DNA of 53,772 nt from Gammaproteobacteria bacterium (GTDB taxonomy: Bacteria > Pseudomonadota > Gammaproteobacteria > UBA4575), in assembly GCA_011523795.1 (NCBI GenBank), contig WTFY01000012.1, forward strand, positions 1 through 53,772. The letters are read 5' to 3'. The translations under genes and the position numbers were made by a program. Each line of letters starts with the position of its first letter. The first letter of the stretch is position 1. Under the pieces are notes generated by a model. It saw only the letters and a program-made list of their open reading frames with translations. It searched no databases and had not been told where the DNA came from. Shown piece after piece: positions 1-8,884 of the stretch.

Positions 1-330
1 GCGAGCTGGGTTTAGAACGTCGTGAGACAGTTCGGTCCCTATCTGCCGTGGGCGTCGGAGACTTGAGAGGAGCTGCTCCTAGTACGAGAGGACCGGAGTG
101 GACGTACCTCTGGTGTTCCGGTTGTTACGCCAGTAGCACTGCCGGGTAGCTATGTACGGAAGGGATAACTGCTGAAAGCATCTAAGCGGGAAGCCCCTCC
201 TGAAATGAGGTCTCACCGGGAACTTGATTCCCCTGAAGGGCCCTGGAAGACGACCAGGTTGATAGGCTGGGTGTGGAAGTTCAGCAATGAATGAAGCTAA
301 CCAGTACTAATTGCCCGTGAGGCTTGACCA
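1..330 (+). rRNA. 23S ribosomal RNA, 3' end (partial)
   Basis: The window opens inside the last domain of 23S rRNA. The universally conserved sarcin-ricin loop (AGTACGAGAGGACC) is at 81-94, and the sequence runs to a GGCTTGACCA 3' terminus that matches the end of gammaproteobacterial 23S genes. The 5' part lies outside the window. The exact mature 3' end is estimated to within a few bases. Confidence 0.95.
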
Positions 331-407
331 TATAACACTCAAGCAAACTGAGTGAGGCAAGACGAAACCTTTGCCAGTTGCCTAGTTGAATTCCTGATAA
401 CCGGTTT

Positions 408-527
408 TGCCTGGCGGCAACAGAGCACTGGTACCACCCGACCCCATCCCGAACTCGGCAGTGAAACGGTGTATCGCCGATGGTAGTGCGGGGCCTCCCC
501 GTGTGAGAGTAGGTCACTGTCAGGCAT
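408..527 (+). rRNA. 5S ribosomal RNA
   Basis: The sequence starts TGCCTGGCGGC and ends GTCAGGCAT, which pair with each other as the 5S helix I. The internal segments CCCATCCCGAACTC and GTGAAACG are standard 5S signatures. It follows 23S after a spacer of about 77 bases, as expected for an rRNA operon. Ends are estimated to within one or two bases. Confidence 0.95.
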
Positions 528-536
528 TCAATCCAT

Positions 537-568
537 GCCCCGTTTTCCCTGAGAGCGGGGTATTTTTT
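537..568 (+). terminator. Intrinsic terminator of the rRNA operon
   Basis: A CCCCG / CGGGG stem (538-542 with 556-560) is followed by TATTTTTTT. It sits ten bases after 5S, where the rRNA operon should end. Confidence 0.8.
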
Positions 569-624
569 TGTCCGGCCTTACGGGGTTGACTGCACCCGGT
601 GCTCGCGCGGATGACCGGGCAGCC

Positions 625-1716
625 TCATGATGCGGATCCCAGGTAGGCATGGCAGGCCTCAAAATTCCCGCGAAAGCGTATGAACTCCTTGCGTTGGCGC
701 AGTTGGTCCTCGTACATCGGGTCGTAATAGTTGTCGAGCACGGACCTCAGCCAGTCATAGTGTTTCCGGACACTGCCTGATTTTGCATGCAGGTCGAGTG
801 CCTGCTGCATGGCATCGCGGATACCCGGGTACCGTGCAGGCCCCAGTCTTTTCCGGATTCTCTCCAGGCTGTCCAGGAGGTACGCGGAAAATTCATCGAA
901 GCCGCCCCTTTCCGGGTGCATGCCGCTGAATTCCCGGTACATGTCTTCCACGTATTCCTTGACCAGCCTTTCCAGTCGTGCCTCGTAAGGCTCCTCGATC
1001 ACCACGATCCCTGACTGGCGCATTTTTTCGAACAGGGATTTCGGTATGGCGGCTTTTCCGATGGTCCGCGCCTCGTCTTCCAGCACGATCGAACGCCTGT
1101 GCCGCTGCTGCAGCTTCAGGAAGTCAATGGATACGATGTTTTCAAAATTGATCTGCGTATTCTGGGGCCTGGCGTGGCGGCCGAAGCTCGAGCCCCTGTG
1201 GTAAGCCGCAGCTTCCAGGTCGATTCCATTTTCAAGGCGGTTCACCAGGATGGTCTTGCCACTGCCGGTCTTGCCTCCGACGAGCGTCAGGCGGCACTGG
1301 TTGACGGAATGTTCCAGCTCATCCAGAAGGAAACCGCGCAGGGCCTTGTAGCCTCCTGACACGAGGGGAAAATCCATGCCGGCTTCATGCATCCACTGCC
1401 TGGCGATTTGCGAGCGCAATCCGCCACGGAAGCAGTACAGCGCACCGTCCGGATTCCGGCTGGCGAATTTGACCCATGCCGCGATCCGGTTTTCACGGAT
1501 ATCCCCGTGGAGCAGTTCGTGGCCCTTCCTGATGGCATCCTGCTTGCCATGCTTCTTGTAGCAAATTCCCACTTCTTCACGCTGCCGGTCGTCCATGATG
1601 GGCAGGTTCTCTGCATTGGGAAAGGCGCCGCGTTCATATTCCGCGGGCGCACGCACGTCAATCAGGGGCGTATCCTTGACGAATATACGGTGGTAAAGGT
1701 CTGTATTCTCTTGCAT
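625..1716 (-). CDS. selU: tRNA 2-selenouridine synthase (SelU/MnmH)
   Basis: SelU exchanges sulfur for selenium at the wobble 2-thiouridine of tRNA-Lys, -Glu and -Gln, through a geranylated intermediate. The protein has the two expected parts: an N-terminal rhodanese domain with the active-site cysteine at about residue 95 (YCFRGG), and a P-loop domain with Walker A GGKTGSGKT at about 147-155. At about 363 residues it is full length for the family. An in-frame ATG lies four codons upstream (1728). I prefer 1716 because an AGG lies a short distance before it, but either start is possible. The gene is convergent with the rRNA operon and stands alone. Its presence implies that the host uses selenium in tRNA, which does not require selenoproteins. 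Confidence 0.9.
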   Translation of the reverse strand: MQENTDLYHRIFVKDTPLIDVRAPAEYERGAFPNAENLPIMDDRQREEVGICYKKHGKQDAIRKGHELLHGDIRENRIAAWVKFASRNPDGALYCFRGGLRSQIARQWMHEAGMDFPLVSGGYKALRGFLLDELEHSVNQCRLTLVGGKTGSGKTILVNRLENGIDLEAAAYHRGSSFGRHARPQNTQINFENIVSIDFLKLQQRHRRSIVLEDEARTIGKAAIPKSLFEKMRQSGIVVIEEPYEARLERLVKEYVEDMYREFSGMHPERGGFDEFSAYLLDSLERIRKRLGPARYPGIRDAMQQALDLHAKSGSVRKHYDWLRSVLDNYYDPMYEDQLRQRKEFIRFRGNFEACHAYLGSAS

Positions 1717-1939
1717 GTTTGCCTGCATGCAGCGGTTGCCGCACTTGTCCGCTGCAAAAGGGTTCGATAGGGATCCTGTTTTGCCTGAAAGTGCATTTCT
1801 ACACTGTTTCAGCTCGCCCGCACAGGGCTTTGCCCGGATTCCAAATCCTGACGCTGCCAGGATTCAACAGGGGTCATGTTGCCTGTACCGCGATATTCCT
1901 GTTGATTTCAGGGTCCCGTATCAGGAAAATTAGCCCGCT

Positions 1940-2425
1940 ATGTCAGCACATTTCAAATGGTTTGGCAAACGGGAATCGGTGGATGAAGTCGAAGAGGGGA
2001 ACATTCTTGCGCCGAGATTCGATGAGCACGGCCTGGTCCCGGCCGTCACCACGGATGCGGAAACCGGCGAGTTGCTGATGCTGGGCTACATGAATGCCGA
2101 GGCACTGGAGAAATCCATCGAGACCGGCGAGGCCTATTACTGGAGTCGAAGCAGGAAATGCCTGTGGCACAAGGGAGCCACCAGCGGACTCATCCAGAAA
2201 ATCGTCGAGTTGCGTATCGACGACGACCAGGATGCCGTGTGGTTGCGGGTGCGTGTAGAAGGCGGTGCGAGTTGCCACGTGGGCTACCGGTCCTGTTTTT
2301 ACCGTGCCATCACAACGGGCAGCCAGCCTGAGGAGACCCCGATCAAGCTTGAATTCAAGGAGTTCGAGAAAGTATTCGATCCGGAGGAGGTCTACGGGAA
2401 TGCCCCGAATCCTACAAAATTGTAA
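1940..2425 (+). CDS. hisI: Phosphoribosyl-AMP cyclohydrolase (HisI)
   Basis: This enzyme opens the purine ring of phosphoribosyl-AMP in histidine synthesis, in the cytoplasm. Diagnostic motifs are [11 protein letters not shown] near residue 50, [16 protein letters not shown] in the middle, and [11 protein letters not shown] with the metal-binding cysteines. At 161 residues it is longer than the usual single-domain HisI, with extra N- and C-terminal segments, and it lacks the HisE pyrophosphatase domain. No other his gene is adjacent, so it is an isolated histidine gene. The ribosome-binding site is poor; the nearest AGGA is about 14 bases upstream. Confidence 0.92.
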   Translation: MSAHFKWFGKRESVDEVEEGNILAPRFDEHGLVPAVTTDAETGELLMLGYMNAEALEKSIETGEAYYWSRSRKCLWHKGATSGLIQKIVELRIDDDQDAVWLRVRVEGGASCHVGYRSCFYRAITTGSQPEETPIKLEFKEFEKVFDPEEVYGNAPNPTKL

Positions 2426-2503
2426 GGCTATGTCCCCATGACGTGTATGGAACCGCATTCTCCATCCCTGCGCTGCAGCCCGGAAACAGGGTAGACAGGG
2501 GAT

Positions 2504-2692
2504 ATGCCTGCCAAGCCAGCCCCCGCTGCCACGGTCATACTGGTCGATCCGGGTGTGAAGGAGGTGGCGTGTGACGGGGGAGGCGTGATGGGGCACCCCC
2601 TGGTCTATCTGCCATTTGGCAAAAAAGATAGTATAGTCTGCTACTACTGTGGCAGGCGATTTCAGAAAGAGTCTGCAAAAATCAATTCATAA
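2504..2692 (+). CDS. Zinc-finger (zf-CHCC family) small protein
   Basis: This 62-residue protein has the zf-CHCC pattern: CDGGGVMGHP then YCGRRF. The zinc ligands are one Cys, one His and the CxxC pair. The same fold occurs in the NDUFS6 subunit of mitochondrial complex I, while bacterial members are mostly uncharacterised small proteins. An AGGGG Shine-Dalgarno lies just before the ATG. It sits between hisI and the sulfur operon without obvious coupling to either. The domain call is firm but the function is unknown. Confidence 0.8.
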   Translation: MPAKPAPAATVILVDPGVKEVACDGGGVMGHPLVYLPFGKKDSIVCYYCGRRFQKESAKINS

Positions 2693-2831
2693 GTGTTCCA
2701 ACAGGATTATTCCGGAAAAGAGGGTAAATTCTTCATGCGCTGCCGGGCTACCGCAAGCTGCTACAGCCAGATGTACCGGGTGCAGCCGGGCATAAATCCG
2801 ATTAAGTTACAGGTTTGACTGGAGAGATCGT

Positions 2832-3224
2832 ATGCCGTCTGAAAAAATTAGTGTAATGGTCACATCCAACAAGCGTGAGCAGCTGCAGATGGCGGCCATG
2901 GTCGCATCGGTAGGTGCCGTGAGCGGGAACGATGTCACGGTTTTCCTGTCCATGAATTCATTGAAGTATTTCGTCAAGGGGAACGCGGAGCAGGCTTCGC
3001 CGGAGGGGCCGGTCGGGAGCCTGATCGTGGAGAAGAACGCCCCGGATTTCATGGAGCTTTTCCAGCAGGCAGTTGAATACGGAGATGCGAAAATTTTCCC
3101 TTGCTCAATGGCAGTTGATATACTGGAAATTGGTCAGGATGACCTGGAGGAGTTCGTTTCAGAGCCCCTGGGTCTGACAACTTTTTTAAGTGATGCGTCA
3201 GACGGTCAGGTCTGGCATTTCTAG
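2832..3224 (+). CDS. DsrE-family sulfur-relay protein
   Basis: A 130-residue DsrE/DsrF-like protein, similar in layout to DsrE2-type carriers that hand persulfide sulfur between enzymes. It begins with the nucleotide-binding-like strand KISVMVTSNK and carries one cysteine at about residue 91 (FPCSMAVDILE), the position used for persulfide in this family. A GGAGAG ribosome-binding site precedes the ATG. It is the first gene of an operon with TusA, an SQR-like flavoprotein and a DUF1641 protein, so it probably moves sulfane sulfur produced during sulfide oxidation. Confidence 0.85.
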   Translation: MPSEKISVMVTSNKREQLQMAAMVASVGAVSGNDVTVFLSMNSLKYFVKGNAEQASPEGPVGSLIVEKNAPDFMELFQQAVEYGDAKIFPCSMAVDILEIGQDDLEEFVSEPLGLTTFLSDASDGQVWHF

Positions 3225-3239
3225 TTCAAGGAAAATTCT

Positions 3240-3467
3240 GTGGAAAGAAAACTGGTCGATGCAAAGAACACATTTTGCCCCGGTCCATTGATGGAACTGA
3301 TCGGACAGATGAAGATGGCCGAGGTCGGGGACGAGCTTGAAGTCCTGTCTACGGACAAGGGCTCTGCCAATGATATTCCGGAGTGGATTCATAAGGTGGG
3401 TCATGAACTCCTGGACAGTTTCGAGGAAGACGGGGTATGGCATCTGGTGGTGAAAAAGATCAAGTAG
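3240..3467 (+). CDS. TusA-family sulfurtransferase
   Basis: This 75-residue TusA-like protein has the CPGP motif at residues 13-16; the cysteine carries a persulfide. TusA proteins deliver sulfur for tRNA thiolation or, in sulfur oxidisers, for cytoplasmic sulfane-sulfur oxidation. The start is GTG at 3240, supported by AAGGAAA a few bases upstream and only 15 bases after the DsrE-like gene. The neighbours favour a role in sulfur oxidation over tRNA modification. Confidence 0.9.
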   Translation: MERKLVDAKNTFCPGPLMELIGQMKMAEVGDELEVLSTDKGSANDIPEWIHKVGHELLDSFEEDGVWHLVVKKIK

Positions 3468-3513
3468 ACAAGTCGACAGACAAACATGATAAGCAAAATA
3501 AAGTGAGGTGGAC

Positions 3514-4641
3514 ATGAGGGTACTGATCGTTGGTGGTGGAATGGGTGGTACGATCCTGGCCAACAATTTGGCCAGACGTCTGAGAAATGAACTGAAGTCG
3601 GGCAAGGCAAGCATCACGATGCTGTCTGCATCGGACCAGCATATGTATCAGCCGGGACTCCTGTATGTGGCCGTCGGGAAGATGTCGCCGGATGAGTTGT
3701 ATCGCGATCAGGCCGAGCTGCTGGAGCCCAGTATCCGGTTTCACGTAGACCCGGTGACCAAGTTTGATCTGGCCAGCAACCATGTCATCACGCAAAGCGG
3801 GAAGCAGCACGACTACGACATTATCGTCATCGCAACGGGTTCCCGGCCCCATGCGGAGGGAACGCCGGGGCTGGCAGAGCATGCCCTGCAGTTTTATACC
3901 GAAGCGGATGCGCTCAACATGTACCAGCGCCTGAGGGATTTCGAAGGCGGCAAGGTGGTGGTCGCGGTAGGCGTTCCGCACAAATGTCCCATGGCACCGC
4001 TGGAAATCACGTTCATGCTGATTGACTATTTCAAGGCACGGGGGATCTGGGACAAGGTGCAGATGCACTATACCTACCCGATCGGCAGGGTGCACAGCCT
4101 GGAGCCCGTAGCCAACTGGGCAGCGCCGGAATTCGACCGTCTCGGTGTCACGTATGAGACCCTGTTCAACATGAAGGAAGTGACCGCGGATCAGATCCTC
4201 AGTGAAGAGGGTACGGAAGAAAGCTACGACCTGCTGGTGACCATCCCGTCGCACAAGGGCATGCAGGTCATCGAGGACAGTGAGCTGGGAGCCGGTGGAT
4301 TCATTCCGACCGACCGTGCGAGGCTGAACGTAGAAGGCTATGAAAATGCGTTTGTTATCGGGGACACTACGAACCTGCCCATCAGCAAGGCAGGCTCTAC
4401 GGCCCATTTTGAAGCGGAAGCCCTGGCTGAGAATATTGCCGCAACCATAAAGATCGGCACCCCGGTGCGCGATTACGATGGCAAGGTGTTCTGTTTCATT
4501 GAGGCCGGAGAAGGCAGGGCCACCTACGCAATGTTCAATTACCAGAATCCGCCGGATCCAAAACCGCCTACGAAAGGCATGCACTGGTTCAAGACCGCGT
4601 ACAACAAGATGTACTGGGCAAGCGCTCGTGGTCTTCTTTAA
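3514..4641 (+). CDS. Sulfide:quinone-oxidoreductase-like FAD flavoprotein
   Basis: This protein of about 375 residues has an FAD-binding GGGMGG at the N terminus, ATGSRP near 108 and a C-terminal GDTTNLP FAD motif, the layout of SQR and flavocytochrome c sulfide dehydrogenase. SQR oxidises sulfide at the membrane surface and reduces quinone. Only two cysteines exist, at about 158 (HKCPMAP) and about 324 (VFCFIE). Classical SQR uses up to three, so the redox centre is reduced. I chose ATG 3514, preceded by GTGAGGTG, over a GTG two codons earlier. It lies between TusA and DUF1641, a common SQR context. Confidence 0.82.
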   Translation: MRVLIVGGGMGGTILANNLARRLRNELKSGKASITMLSASDQHMYQPGLLYVAVGKMSPDELYRDQAELLEPSIRFHVDPVTKFDLASNHVITQSGKQHDYDIIVIATGSRPHAEGTPGLAEHALQFYTEADALNMYQRLRDFEGGKVVVAVGVPHKCPMAPLEITFMLIDYFKARGIWDKVQMHYTYPIGRVHSLEPVANWAAPEFDRLGVTYETLFNMKEVTADQILSEEGTEESYDLLVTIPSHKGMQVIEDSELGAGGFIPTDRARLNVEGYENAFVIGDTTNLPISKAGSTAHFEAEALAENIAATIKIGTPVRDYDGKVFCFIEAGEGRATYAMFNYQNPPDPKPPTKGMHWFKTAYNKMYWASARGLL

Positions 4642-4653
4642 GAGGAGGATGCC

Positions 4654-5187
4654 ATGAGTCAAGCATCAGTGCAGACGGAGATTGAGCGCGTCATAGAGGG
4701 TGCATCAGATGCCCTGTCTGACGATATTGTCGAAAGGCTGGGGACTACCGTAGGCGAAAGCCTGATGCTGCTGGATCAGGTCAGCCGCAGCAACCTGGAG
4801 AAGGCGATTCCGGTGATCGACCGGCTGGTTGAGTCCGGAGACCTGGAAAGGGCCGCAGGCCTGTTGCGAGTGATCGGCGGAGCCAGTGACGCACTCGGTG
4901 ACGACATCGTCGGGCGACTGGGTGAAATGGTCAATGAACTGCTGTGCATGGCGGATCGCATTGCACGCAATGAAAATCTCCACAAGTTGCTGGACCTGCT
5001 CGAACAGGACGATGTGGTCGATACGCTGAGCAGCTTGTGCACTGCGGTCGGCGAAGTGAAGAAATCGAGCCAGACGGCCGTGCCGACGGCCAGCCTGATG
5101 AGCCTCATCAACACGATGAAAGACCCCGAAGTGCAGCAGTCTTTGCAGATGATGTCCAGGTTCATGATGGCATTCAAGGGAAGCTGA
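4654..5187 (+). CDS. DUF1641 protein with an internal 60-residue repeat
   Basis: This 177-residue, largely helical protein belongs to the DUF1641 group, which often lies next to SQR-like genes. An AGGAGG ribosome-binding site precedes the ATG, 12 bases after the SQR-like gene, so it ends that operon. Residues 12-30 and 72-90 are nearly the same: 16 of 19 positions agree, the differences being E/G, S/G and E/G, at a period of exactly 60. The protein is therefore built from two related units. The biochemical role is unknown; a scaffold or partner for the flavoprotein is an inference. Confidence 0.8.
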   Translation: MSQASVQTEIERVIEGASDALSDDIVERLGTTVGESLMLLDQVSRSNLEKAIPVIDRLVESGDLERAAGLLRVIGGASDALGDDIVGRLGEMVNELLCMADRIARNENLHKLLDLLEQDDVVDTLSSLCTAVGEVKKSSQTAVPTASLMSLINTMKDPEVQQSLQMMSRFMMAFKGS

Positions 5188-5315
5188 CGGCTCCAGCGCC
5201 AGGTTCCCTGCGGTACCCGGTCTAGTTTCGGCTGTCTAAGGTATCGAGTCCGCATCAGGCTTGTAAAGTGCCCGGGTAGCCAGGGCTGTCTCGTCCAGCC
5301 AGGGTTCAGCGGGCG

Positions 5316-6992
5316 CTATGATTTGCCTTCCCGCTTTCCCCAGCTGTCCCGCAGCGTGACGATGCGGTTGAAAACGCGATGCCCTGCATCGTGGTGGTCG
5401 CCGTCGAGGTAAAAATAGCCCTGCCTTTCAAATTGCACCCTGGCTCCCGCATCCAGCGTCCGGGCGCAGGCTTCAATCTTGCAATCCCGCAGGACTTCAA
5501 GTGAGTCCGGATTGAGTGCCGAGGCCAGGTCCTCGCCGGCATCCGGATAGGGCAGGCGGAAGAGGCGGTCAAACAGGCGTGCTTCCGCATCCACCGCATG
5601 CCTTGCAGACACCCAGTGAAGGATGCCCTTGACTTTCTTCTTGCGTGCGCCAGCACCCCTGCTTTCCGGGTCGAAGATGCAACGCAGTTCACTGACTTGA
5701 CCTGCATCGTTCCTGATCACGTCCGTACAGGTGATGTTGTACGCGTAACGCAGGCGGACTTCTTTCCCGGGTGCCAGACGGAAGTACTTATCAGGCGGGT
5801 CCAGCAGGAAATCTTCCTGTTCGATATAGATCGTGTTGGAAAAGGGGATGGAACGCTCCCCCATGGACGGGTCTTTCGGGTGGTTGCCTGCGCTGAAAAT
5901 TTCCTCCTGATCCTCCGGGTAATTTTCAATGACGACTTTCAGTGGTCGCAGCACACACATGATCCGGTTCACCCTTGGATCCAGGTGTTCGCGTATGCAG
6001 TTCTCGAGAACGCTCATTTCAATGAAGGCATCCTTTTTCGTGATGCCGATCCGGTCACAGAAATCCCGGATGGCTTCCGGCGGGATTCCGCGCCTTCGCA
6101 TGCCGGAAAGGGTAGGCATGCGCGGGTCATCCCAGCTTTCCACATGCCCGCCGTCCACCAGCAGGCTGAGTCTGCGTTTGCTCATGACAGTGTACTCAAG
6201 CGAGAGTCTTGCAAACTCGATTTGCCGGGGGTGACTCGGAGTCTCCAGGGCATCCAGCACCCAGTCATAGAGTGGGCGGTGGTCCTCGAACTCGAGGGTG
6301 CACAGGGAATGGGTCACGCCTTCCAGGGCATCCGAGAGACAGTGGGTATAGTCATACATCGGGTAGATGCACCATTTGTCCTGTGTTCTCGGATGGGTGG
6401 CATGCTTGATGCGGTACAAAACCGGGTCACGCATGTTGATGTTCGGTGAGGCCATGTCGATTTTTGCACGCAGTACATGCTCACCTTCCCTGAACTCGCC
6501 TGCCCTCATACGCTGGAACAGGTCCAGGTTTTCTTCGATGGAGCGGTTGCGGTACGGGCTTTCCATGCCTGGTTCCACAAGCGTGCCGCGCTGCTGGCGG
6601 ATTTCATCAGGCCCCAGGCTGCATACGAACGCCTTCCCCGCCCGGATCAGCTGGATGGCATATTCATAGAGTTCCTCGAAGTAATCTGAAGCATATTTTG
6701 TCTTGATCCATTCAAAGCCTATCCATTGGATGTCCTCCTGGATGGCGTCGATGTACTCCTGGCTTTCCTTTTCAGGATTCGTGTCATCAAAGCGCAGATT
6801 GCAGTGCCCCTGGTAATCCTGGGCGATACCGAAGTTCAGACAAATGGACTTGGCATGCCCGATATGCAAGTGTCCGTTCGGTTCGGGCGGGAAACGCGTG
6901 ACGACACGGTGTCCGCTTTTCCCTTCCAGCAGGTCCTGATCTATAATCTGCCGGATGAAATTTGTAGGTTGTTCCGGGGCCGGTTCGCTCAT
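5316..6992 (-). CDS. glnS: Glutaminyl-tRNA synthetase
   Basis: A class I aminoacyl-tRNA synthetase that charges tRNA-Gln. The sequence shows PPEPNGHLHIGHAK at about 35-48, containing the HIGH signature, and VMSKR as the KMSKS-equivalent near residue 270. At 558 residues it matches the bacterial GlnRS length, with an intact C-terminal anticodon-binding part. It is convergent with the sulfur operon and divergent from birA. Having GlnRS, rather than only the indirect amidotransferase route, fits a gammaproteobacterium. Confidence 0.96.
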   Translation of the reverse strand: MSEPAPEQPTNFIRQIIDQDLLEGKSGHRVVTRFPPEPNGHLHIGHAKSICLNFGIAQDYQGHCNLRFDDTNPEKESQEYIDAIQEDIQWIGFEWIKTKYASDYFEELYEYAIQLIRAGKAFVCSLGPDEIRQQRGTLVEPGMESPYRNRSIEENLDLFQRMRAGEFREGEHVLRAKIDMASPNINMRDPVLYRIKHATHPRTQDKWCIYPMYDYTHCLSDALEGVTHSLCTLEFEDHRPLYDWVLDALETPSHPRQIEFARLSLEYTVMSKRRLSLLVDGGHVESWDDPRMPTLSGMRRRGIPPEAIRDFCDRIGITKKDAFIEMSVLENCIREHLDPRVNRIMCVLRPLKVVIENYPEDQEEIFSAGNHPKDPSMGERSIPFSNTIYIEQEDFLLDPPDKYFRLAPGKEVRLRYAYNITCTDVIRNDAGQVSELRCIFDPESRGAGARKKKVKGILHWVSARHAVDAEARLFDRLFRLPYPDAGEDLASALNPDSLEVLRDCKIEACARTLDAGARVQFERQGYFYLDGDHHDAGHRVFNRIVTLRDSWGKREGKS

Positions 6993-7109
6993 TCTGAAGT
7001 CTGCGGGTGTCTGGATGGTTGAATGTCTGGGAAGTAATGTTGCGTTCTTGCGGGTCCCGGTTGGCGGTATGAAAACCTATCGGACTTGGAATGTAAAGAA
7101 TTGCGGCAT

Positions 7110-7135
7110 CCGGCTATCTTCCCTTCACTAGCCGG
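7110..7135. other. Inverted repeat in the glnS-birA divergent region
   Basis: CCGGCTA (7110-7116) and TAGCCGG (7129-7135) form a seven-base-pair dyad with a 12-base centre. It has no T-tract, so it is not a standard terminator. It lies about 34 bases before the birA-like start and could be an operator or a 5' UTR hairpin. Confidence 0.4.
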
Positions 7136-7168
7136 GATGGGCAACCCCAATTGGATCAGGCCTGAAAA

Positions 7169-8008
7169 TTGAACCTGTCAACCCGCACGAATGCCGGCCA
7201 GGAAAGTGGTGTCCTGGCACTTCTTGACGCAGACATCATACAGGGTTTCCTGGCAAAGCAGGGCGTGGACCAGGGTTACAGGATCGATGTCCTGCAAAGC
7301 ATCACCTCCACGAATGACTATCTTGCCGGTCTGGAGGGACTGGAGCCCGGCGAGATCGTGGTGTGTGTGGCGGAACACCAGACCCGCGGCAAGGGCAGGT
7401 TCGGCCACCACTGGTGGTCACCTCCCGGTGTCAACCTGTACCTGTCAGTTCGTTGGCCCGCACAACCATGGCGCACACAGGATGAAACACTGGGCCTGTG
7501 GATGCTGGTCGCGTTTGCACGGCTTCTTGAAACACTGGGTGTAGAGGGTATCAGGCTCAAATGGCCGAATGACATCTGTTCGGAAAGCGGAAAACTGGGA
7601 GGGATATTGATTGAGCGAGTTCCAGGATCAAGTTCCGGTTGCCTGGTCGCAGGGGTGGGGCTGAATATCGCCATGTCCTGGACTGGTGACTTCCAGGCCC
7701 AGCCAGGATGGACAGACCTGGTCTCCTTACAGCCGGGCTGGAAGACTTGCAAGAACGAGCTTGCAGCGCACGTGATCCGGACCCTGACAGGGATGCTTGC
7801 CAGGTTTGACCGCGGCAGCTTGGGAAATATAGAACATGCATGGAATCCATATGACCTCATGCGCGATCGAAAGGTGGGTTTCATCTTTCAGGATCAGGAC
7901 ATGTCCGGGGTCGTTCAGGGTATCGACGAGCAAGGTCGTATAATGATCCGCGTGAAAGGCGAAACGTTGCATTTGCACAGTACTCACGTACATGACATCA
8001 GGTTATGA
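7169..8008 (+). CDS. birA: Biotin--[acetyl-CoA-carboxylase] ligase without a DNA-binding domain
   Basis: This enzyme attaches biotin to the biotin carboxyl carrier protein of acetyl-CoA carboxylase through biotinyl-AMP. Catalytic motifs are RGKGRFG at about 73-79, KWPND at 131-135 and KLGGI at about 142-146, and the small C-terminal domain is present. The winged-helix repressor domain of E. coli BirA is absent, so the protein should be only a ligase. The start is uncertain: TTG at 7169 is the best available in frame, with no strong Shine-Dalgarno. It overlaps coaX by four bases (ATGA), so the two are translationally coupled. Confidence 0.9.
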   Translation: MNLSTRTNAGQESGVLALLDADIIQGFLAKQGVDQGYRIDVLQSITSTNDYLAGLEGLEPGEIVVCVAEHQTRGKGRFGHHWWSPPGVNLYLSVRWPAQPWRTQDETLGLWMLVAFARLLETLGVEGIRLKWPNDICSESGKLGGILIERVPGSSSGCLVAGVGLNIAMSWTGDFQAQPGWTDLVSLQPGWKTCKNELAAHVIRTLTGMLARFDRGSLGNIEHAWNPYDLMRDRKVGFIFQDQDMSGVVQGIDEQGRIMIRVKGETLHLHSTHVHDIRL

Positions 8009-8775
8009 AGCTTCTCCTTGATCTCGGAAACAGCCGATGCAAGTTCGCAGTGGTCAGAAAGGGCGTTCCCGATGTATTCGATGCCTTGCCGTACCATGAG
8101 CACACGAGGCTTGCCGTCATAGAGAATGTCCTGAGGCAGCACGGTAAACCGGATATGGTCGTGGCATGTTCCGTACTGGGCACGGGCTTGAATGAACGCC
8201 TGGAACAACTGCTTGCGAGCCACCGGATCGACGATTATTTTTTCCTGAAATCCGCCGGTGTCGATTGTGGTATCCGGCCAGGCTATCAGAACCCTGACGA
8301 GCTGGGTGCAGACCGGCTGGCTGCCATGGTTGCAGCCAACGCAAAATACCAGGGCAACACCTGCATCGTGGACTGTGGGACCGCGATTACGGTCGATGTC
8401 CTGGCAGCAGGTGGCATCCATCATGGTGGCGTGATTTTCCCTGGATTCATGAGCATGCAGGCTGCCTTGGCCTCAAGCACGGATTTGGAGTTCAGGCTGG
8501 ATGCAGCCAGTTTTGCAATTGCAGCGGATAGTACCCGGGATGCAATCTATTCAGGTTGCCAGCATGCGGTTGCAGGAGGAATTGAACATGCAGTATGCAT
8601 GATGCAGGATCACTACGGCTTGTTTGATCAAATCATTCTCACGGGTGGAGATGCGGCACTCTTTGCACCCTTGCTCACTTGTCAGACGGTCCATGAACCT
8701 CACCTGGTGCTGGACGGCTTGAAGTATGTTTCAGAAAAAGTCAGGGTTGGCCGGAAGGCCACGAGTGAAAATTAG
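8005..8775 (+). CDS. coaX: Type III pantothenate kinase
   Basis: CoaX phosphorylates pantothenate, the first step of coenzyme A synthesis. The N-terminal phosphate motif DLGNSRCKF (6-14), GADRLAA (101-107) and DCGTAITVD (123-131) are the type III signatures, and the length of 256 is normal. It is coupled to birA by a 4-base overlap. In E. coli this position next to the tRNA operon holds the unrelated type I kinase coaA, so the same step is encoded at the same locus by a different enzyme family. Confidence 0.93.
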   Translation: MKLLLDLGNSRCKFAVVRKGVPDVFDALPYHEHTRLAVIENVLRQHGKPDMVVACSVLGTGLNERLEQLLASHRIDDYFFLKSAGVDCGIRPGYQNPDELGADRLAAMVAANAKYQGNTCIVDCGTAITVDVLAAGGIHHGGVIFPGFMSMQAALASSTDLEFRLDAASFAIAADSTRDAIYSGCQHAVAGGIEHAVCMMQDHYGLFDQIILTGGDAALFAPLLTCQTVHEPHLVLDGLKYVSEKVRVGRKATSEN

Positions 8776-8844
8776 GTACCTGTGTTCGCTGGTCGATGCC
8801 ATCTGGTGACTGTATGGAATCACCTGTCTGCCCGCACATTGCCA

Positions 8845-8850
8845 TATAAT
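8845..8850 (+). promoter_or_regulatory. Perfect -10 box upstream of tRNA-Thr
   Basis: TATAAT lies 34 bases before the tRNA-Thr(TGT) gene. No good -35 hexamer is visible at 16-18 bases upstream, so only the -10 is claimed. It would be the promoter of the ancestral tRNA-tuf operon. Confidence 0.5.
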
Positions 8851-8884
8851 TGTGAACAAATTACACTCGGCAGGTCTTGGGGAT

